DNA from: an uncultured Mollicutes bacterium
Lineage (GTDB): Bacteria > Bacillota_I > Bacilli_A > Acholeplasmatales > Anaeroplasmataceae
Length of the DNA: 64,000 nt
NCBI GenBank assembly: GCA_900540705.1
Contig: UQGR01000002.1
Location: 20,697-84,696 of the forward strand
Direction of reading: 5' to 3'
Shown: one piece after another, positions 60,894-64,000 of the stretch
How the letters are laid out: the number at the start of each line of letters is the position of its first letter
How positions within the stretch are numbered: position 1 is the stretch's first letter
Notes under the pieces: model-generated
Seen by the model: the letters and a program-made list of their open reading frames with translations, nothing else
Database searches by the model: none
What the model was told of the DNA's origin: nothing
Position numbers and translations under genes: made by a program

Positions 60894-61244
60894 CTAAATG
60901 AAAAATAAAATCAACAGACATACAACAGTAATGGAAAAGCATACTAGGGCTTCCATCAAATAAAATACATGCATATCGTTTACTCTTTTTTGGGTAATTC
61001 CCTGATAATAGAAAAACCTAGTTAAAAACAATAGGACAAAGAAGCAAACCCCTAAGCCTAATATGATAAGCAAAAAGAAATCATTGAAGATAAAACAATT
61101 GATGAGCAAGGTGATTGGCCCTACCACAATCAATAAAGAAAGTAAAAAGCTGACAAGTCCTAAAAGAAATTTATTTTTTTCTTCTAGTGCATATTGATGA
61201 ATTTCTTCTTTTATCTCTTTATAGCGATCCATAAAATTATTCAC
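60894..61244 (-). CDS. Three-helix membrane protein of unknown function
   Basis: A charged N-terminus (DRYKEIKEEIHQYALEEKNK) precedes three hydrophobic helices (about residues 26-48, 54-74 and 91-115). Family not recognised. GTG 61244 or ATG 61232 can be the start; the latter has better spacing to AGAAG. It overlaps the protease gene end by eight bases and precedes lspA by 16, so it is part of that operon. Confidence 0.68.
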   Translation of the reverse strand: MNNFMDRYKEIKEEIHQYALEEKNKFLLGLVSFLLSLLIVVGPITLLINCFIFNDFFLLIILGLGVCFFVLLFLTRFFYYQGITQKRVNDMHVFYLMEALVCFSITVVCLLILFFI

Positions 61245-62232
61245 TTCTCAGCACCTCCAAAGCCTCTGCAAAGGTAGATACCTTATAAAGCTTCATCCTT
61301 TCCTTATTCCTTAAGCTATTGTAGGCAATTAATGCATCCTCATAGTTTTCCTCAGGACATAGGAAGATTTCAATGTCATCATCAAAGGCGGTATATATCT
61401 TCTGCTGGATGCCTCCAATGGGTCCAACAGTTCCATCCGTTTCAATGGTGCCTGTTCCAGCGATTTTACGTCCTCTTGTGATATCCTCTTCAATCAAAGC
61501 ATTGTATAAGGCCAAGGTCTGTAAAAGTCCGCCCGATGGACCACCAACATTTGTAGGTTTTACCACATAGCTTGGGAACACAGTATCCTGGTCAATCGTA
61601 TAAAAGGCATAACCTGAAACTCGCATATTCTCCTTGGTATAGGGGATAGAAAGCTTTTGCTTATCCCTTTCTACCACATAAACATCGCCTTCCTTCGCCT
61701 GATTGAAGGCCTCCTTAAAGGCCTCAAACTCAGTTTCAGCTAAGATGTCGTTGATTCCTATGATTCTGTCCCCAATTCTAAATTCCGATACTCGGTCATA
61801 ATAGGCAATCACATAGGCATCAAAGGTATATTCAATATGAATTTTGCTATCTACCTTGGAAGCCTCCTGATAAGCTTGGATGATGGAATATAAAATACTT
61901 GATTGATGCTGAATTCTTCCCATTTGAGCAATCTCTGTATCCGTAAAATGAAGGTAATGCTCTGGAAGCTCTGAAACCTCTGAGGTATGGCTTGCCCCTA
62001 CCAGCAGATTTTGAAGGATGGTAGAGTGATCTAGACTGATTACATAAATAGTAGAAAAGGAGCCTGTCTGACTATAGGCATTATCAATTTCCACAAAATT
62101 TTCAACGATGGTTGTATCTCCCTTCAAGGTGACACTTTGATTGGTACGGATTGACCCCATAATCAAAAGGGGAAGGTTGATTGCCGCAGCTATCACAATT
62201 ACAATCCAAAATCTTTTTAAAAAATGCTTCAT
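61237..62232 (-). CDS. PDZ-Lon membrane serine protease (YlbL/SepM-like)
   Basis: The N-terminal helix (RFWIVIVIAAAINLPLLIMG) anchors the protein. A PDZ domain with YDRVSEFRIGDRIIGINDI follows and then the Lon-type protease domain with the Ser in VGGPSGGLLQTLAL and the Lys in GPIGGIQQKIYTA. SepM processes competence peptide in streptococci, and YlbL of Bacillus is involved in DNA-damage recovery. Length 331. Its ATG overlaps the deaminase-fragment stop. Confidence 0.93.
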   Translation of the reverse strand: MKHFLKRFWIVIVIAAAINLPLLIMGSIRTNQSVTLKGDTTIVENFVEIDNAYSQTGSFSTIYVISLDHSTILQNLLVGASHTSEVSELPEHYLHFTDTEIAQMGRIQHQSSILYSIIQAYQEASKVDSKIHIEYTFDAYVIAYYDRVSEFRIGDRIIGINDILAETEFEAFKEAFNQAKEGDVYVVERDKQKLSIPYTKENMRVSGYAFYTIDQDTVFPSYVVKPTNVGGPSGGLLQTLALYNALIEEDITRGRKIAGTGTIETDGTVGPIGGIQQKIYTAFDDDIEIFLCPEENYEDALIAYNSLRNKERMKLYKVSTFAEALEVLRSE

Positions 62233-62513
62233 TCCTCCACCTCACTCACAAGCTCTACCTGAACGGCAGGCATCTTTTCATAGGTGATTCCAGCAGCATC
62301 AAACATTCTTCTAGAGGCCAAATAGGAGTCCTGGTCATGATACTTATCAGAGCCATAGACTACATGCTTTATCCCAGACTGAATGATGAGCTTTGCACAT
62401 TCATTACAAGGAAATAAGGTCACAAACAGTGTAGAATCCTTTAAGGAGGCTGTTGAGTTTAAGATAGCGTTTGGTTCTGCATGAACCACATATGGATATT
62501 TCGTATTTAAATA
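62229..62513 (-). pseudogene. dCMP deaminase (ComEB-like), C-terminal fragment
   Basis: About 94 residues carry the C-terminal core of a dCMP/cytidylate deaminase: YPYVVHAEPNAILN (zinc His and catalytic Glu; Pro where Leu or Ala is usual) and LFPCNECAKLIIQ (two zinc Cys). The N-terminal 60-80 residues of the family are replaced by topoisomerase sequence. It is coupled to the protease gene by ATGA and so belongs to the host chromosome. I class it as broken because it is joined to unrelated sequence upstream. Confidence 0.85.
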
Positions 62514-62520
62514 ATTTGAC
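62495..62520. other. Junction between two unrelated gene fragments
   Basis: The reading frame passes from topoisomerase III sequence (FSRVLTLRYG) into deaminase sequence (YPYVVHAE) here. Base composition becomes richer in G+C on the right. The short stretch YLNTKY could belong to either family, so microhomology at the joint is possible. Confidence 0.8.
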
Positions 62521-63083
62521 ACACTGTTTCCATAACGCAGTGTCAGTACACGGGAAAAATTAATTCCCATGAGATAGTCTTCTTTCGCCCGAAGATAAGC
62601 TGAAGCAGAAAGATTGTCATATGCTGACAGATCTTTTGCCTCTCTGATTCCTCTCATAATCTCTTCTTCTGTCTGGGAGTCGATCCAGACTCTCTTTTCT
62701 TTTTTTCCATGAACACCTGCCATCTGTGCCACCAAACGGTAAATGTATTCCCCCTCACGTCCGGAGTCGGTACACACATAAATGGTGTCCACATCCTCAC
62801 GGTTAAGCAGTCCTTTGACAATCTCAAACTGCTTCTGCACTCCGGGAATCACTTCATATTTAAATTCGCGCGGCAAAAAAGGCAGGGTATCTAAACTCCA
62901 CCTTTTATATTTGATATCATATTTTTCCGGGTAGCTCATGGTGACCAGGTGTCCCACACACCAGGTCACCACGCTGTCCTGAGATTCCAGGTAGCCATCC
63001 CGTCTTTGTCCGTTAATTTTCAAAGCTTTTGCGAATTCCTGTGCCACACTGGGCTTTTCGGCTATGTATAAAGCTTTTGACAT
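62511..63083 (-). pseudogene. topB: DNA topoisomerase III, N-terminal fragment
   Basis: About 191 residues from ATG 63083 show the Toprim part of TopB: KALYIAEKPSVAQEFAKAL, VTWCVGHLVTMSYPEKYD, CTDSGREGEYIYRLV and ASAYLRAKEDYLMGINFSR. It stops where domain IA continues in a normal TopB of about 700 residues, so the active-site Tyr is missing. The start is one base after the focA stop. Codon use here is richer in G and C than left of the junction. Confidence 0.9.
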
Positions 63084-63084
63084 A

Positions 63085-63840
63085 TTATTTATCTGCACTC
63101 ATCTTTCTGAGCGGCCATGCCAGCAACAGGGCACCGCCCACCATATTTCCTAAAGTTACTACTACCATGCTCTTTACCATGGCTCCAAGGGATAATCCAG
63201 GTACCAGACAGTATGCGGTAACAAAGATTCCCATGTTTGCGATGCAGTGCTCAAATCCGCTTACAACGAATCCTGAGATACACATAACGATCATCAGGAA
63301 TCTTCCTGCATCACTCTTTAATTTCATACCACAGAGCACACCAAGACAGACGAAGAAATTACAGAGTACTGCTCTGAAAAACATCTGTCCGAGCGGAACA
63401 CTCAGCTTGTTTCCGATAAATCCTGCAAAATAATCTGCTGTTCCGGACGCTCCGGCCCATACAAACAGCAATGCTAAAATTGCACATCCGACAAAGTTTC
63501 CAAGGTAACTTACTCCCCATACCTTACCGGCCTCTTTCCAGCTTACCTGTTTATCATAGGCTCCGAACGCCATTACCATATTATTTCCTGTAAAAAGCTC
63601 GCCGCCTACAAAGCTGATCAGGAGCACTGCAATGGAGAATACTAATGCCCCCATAAATTTTCCCCATTCAGGCATGGTCTTGGAGAATACGTTTCCAACT
63701 ACATTACTGTAGATCATGGCCACATCAATAAAAAATCCCGCCATAACCGCACGTATAAAGTACTTGAAAAAATTGGTATTCACCAGGTTACTCTTGGCTT
63801 TCGCCGCGTTTGACACTTTCTGTACATCTTCGTAATTCAT
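63085..63840 (-). CDS. FocA/NirC-family formate/nitrite transporter
   Basis: This 251-residue protein has six hydrophobic helices and the FNT signature segments MAGFFIDVAMIYSNVVGN, FVGGELFTGNNMVMAFGAYD and GVSYLGNFVGCAIL. It moves formate or nitrite across the membrane; which of them cannot be decided. It has a good promoter and a GGAGGTG ribosome binding site. It belongs to the compositionally different right end of the window. Confidence 0.95.
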   Translation of the reverse strand: MNYEDVQKVSNAAKAKSNLVNTNFFKYFIRAVMAGFFIDVAMIYSNVVGNVFSKTMPEWGKFMGALVFSIAVLLISFVGGELFTGNNMVMAFGAYDKQVSWKEAGKVWGVSYLGNFVGCAILALLFVWAGASGTADYFAGFIGNKLSVPLGQMFFRAVLCNFFVCLGVLCGMKLKSDAGRFLMIVMCISGFVVSGFEHCIANMGIFVTAYCLVPGLSLGAMVKSMVVVTLGNMVGGALLLAWPLRKMSADK

Positions 63841-63873
63841 AACTACACCTCCGCAATGTATTTTATTGAGAAC

Positions 63874-63902
63874 ATTATATCACCTGAATATCTGTTTCAC
63901 AA
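63874..63902 (-). promoter_or_regulatory. focA promoter
   Basis: TTGTGA (63897-63902), 17 bases, and TATAAT (63874-63879) on the minus strand, about 30 bases upstream of the start codon. Confidence 0.7.
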
Positions 63903-63976
63903 CCGAAATCGTCAAACAATTCAAGAATATTCTTCAGATTTGTAGTTACTGTTCACACACCACTATCCGCGAGGTG

Positions 63977-63998
63977 TTTTGGCATGAATATGCCAAAA
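63977..63998. terminator. Inverted repeat at the right window end
   Basis: TTTTGGCAT / ATGCCAAAA forms a nine-base-pair stem with a four-base loop. It is the format of a bidirectional terminator for genes beyond the window. Confidence 0.6.
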
Positions 63999-64000
63999 TC

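Noticed and set aside
62229..63098. A genuine Toprim-deaminase fusion enzyme
   Set aside because: Both halves are truncated inside their folds, the composition changes at the joint, and no biochemical logic links the parts. An assembly or recombination junction is simpler.
63029..63433. Plus-strand open frame opposite focA and topB
   Set aside because: It is antisense to two recognised families and lacks a ribosome binding site.
1..64000. CRISPR arrays, IS elements, prophage, tRNA or rRNA genes
   Set aside because: No regularly spaced repeats, transposase frames, phage genes, cloverleaf patterns or rRNA blocks were seen.

Overview
The window looks like the chromosome of a low-GC, spore-lineage Bacillota, probably a gut member of the Erysipelotrichia/Bacilli side. 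The evidence is an AT-rich composition, Bacillus-type housekeeping clusters (ffh-ylxM-ftsY, yqeG-yqeH-yqeK-rsfS, radC-spoIVFA-spoIVFB), a type B RNase P RNA, and a sigma-K-like factor. The lineage is inferred from gene content only. Nearly every gene lies on the minus strand in tightly packed operons with ATGA overlaps. Only six confident genes are on the plus strand. I see no tRNA, rRNA, IS element, prophage or CRISPR array, and no gene-free stretch longer than 300 bases.

Layout: 1-476 holds a PadR regulator and the start of a HAAS/DUF1700 membrane-sensor gene, with two matching 21-bp operator candidates. 576-923 is rnpB on the minus strand. 1.5-6 kb is rpsO-pnp and truB-ribF. 6.2-13.7 kb is one long transcription unit, thyA-folA-plsC-two small membrane proteins-mutS2-thioredoxin-like-thiN-MATE. 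14.2-16.8 kb is yqeG-yqeH-yqeK-rsfS, divergent from a sigK-like gene at 16.8 kb. 19-24.3 kb has the tRNA-hydroxylation U32 pair and the SRP cluster. 24.4-32.4 kb has topA, rnhB-rbgA, signal peptidase, and an FtsK/SpoIIIE translocase with its membrane neighbour. 33-39.4 kb has a membrane MutS-like ATPase, glgP and glgB. 39.5-48.3 kb has recX, yitT, prfB, an aminotransferase with its Lrp regulator, a 59-residue Cys protein, a sugar-phosphate kinase, unknowns and an M28 peptidase. 48.4-54.1 kb has spoIVFB-spoIVFA-radC, lon and tig. 54.3-62.2 kb has ansA, the nadE / nadD-nrtR NAD operon, rluD-lspA and a PDZ-Lon protease.

The final 1.5 kb is different. At about 62.5 kb a C-terminal dCMP deaminase fragment is joined in frame to an N-terminal topoisomerase III fragment, followed by a FocA-type transporter. 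Composition also becomes visibly richer in G+C. I read this as a junction between two genomes (assembly chimera or recombination), not as a functional fusion.

The most interesting biology is the NAD module. NadD is missing from its usual yqe cluster. It appears instead as a 475-residue protein carrying a degenerate Nudix domain and an NrtR-type winged helix, so enzyme and likely NAD regulator are one polypeptide, in an operon with nadE. Also notable are a sigma-K with an unusually short hydrophobic leader together with the SpoIVFA/FB processing pair, a FtsK translocase without membrane helices overlapping a membrane-anchored partner, a trigger-factor leader with a hairpin between Shine-Dalgarno and start, and a prfB lacking the classical programmed frameshift.
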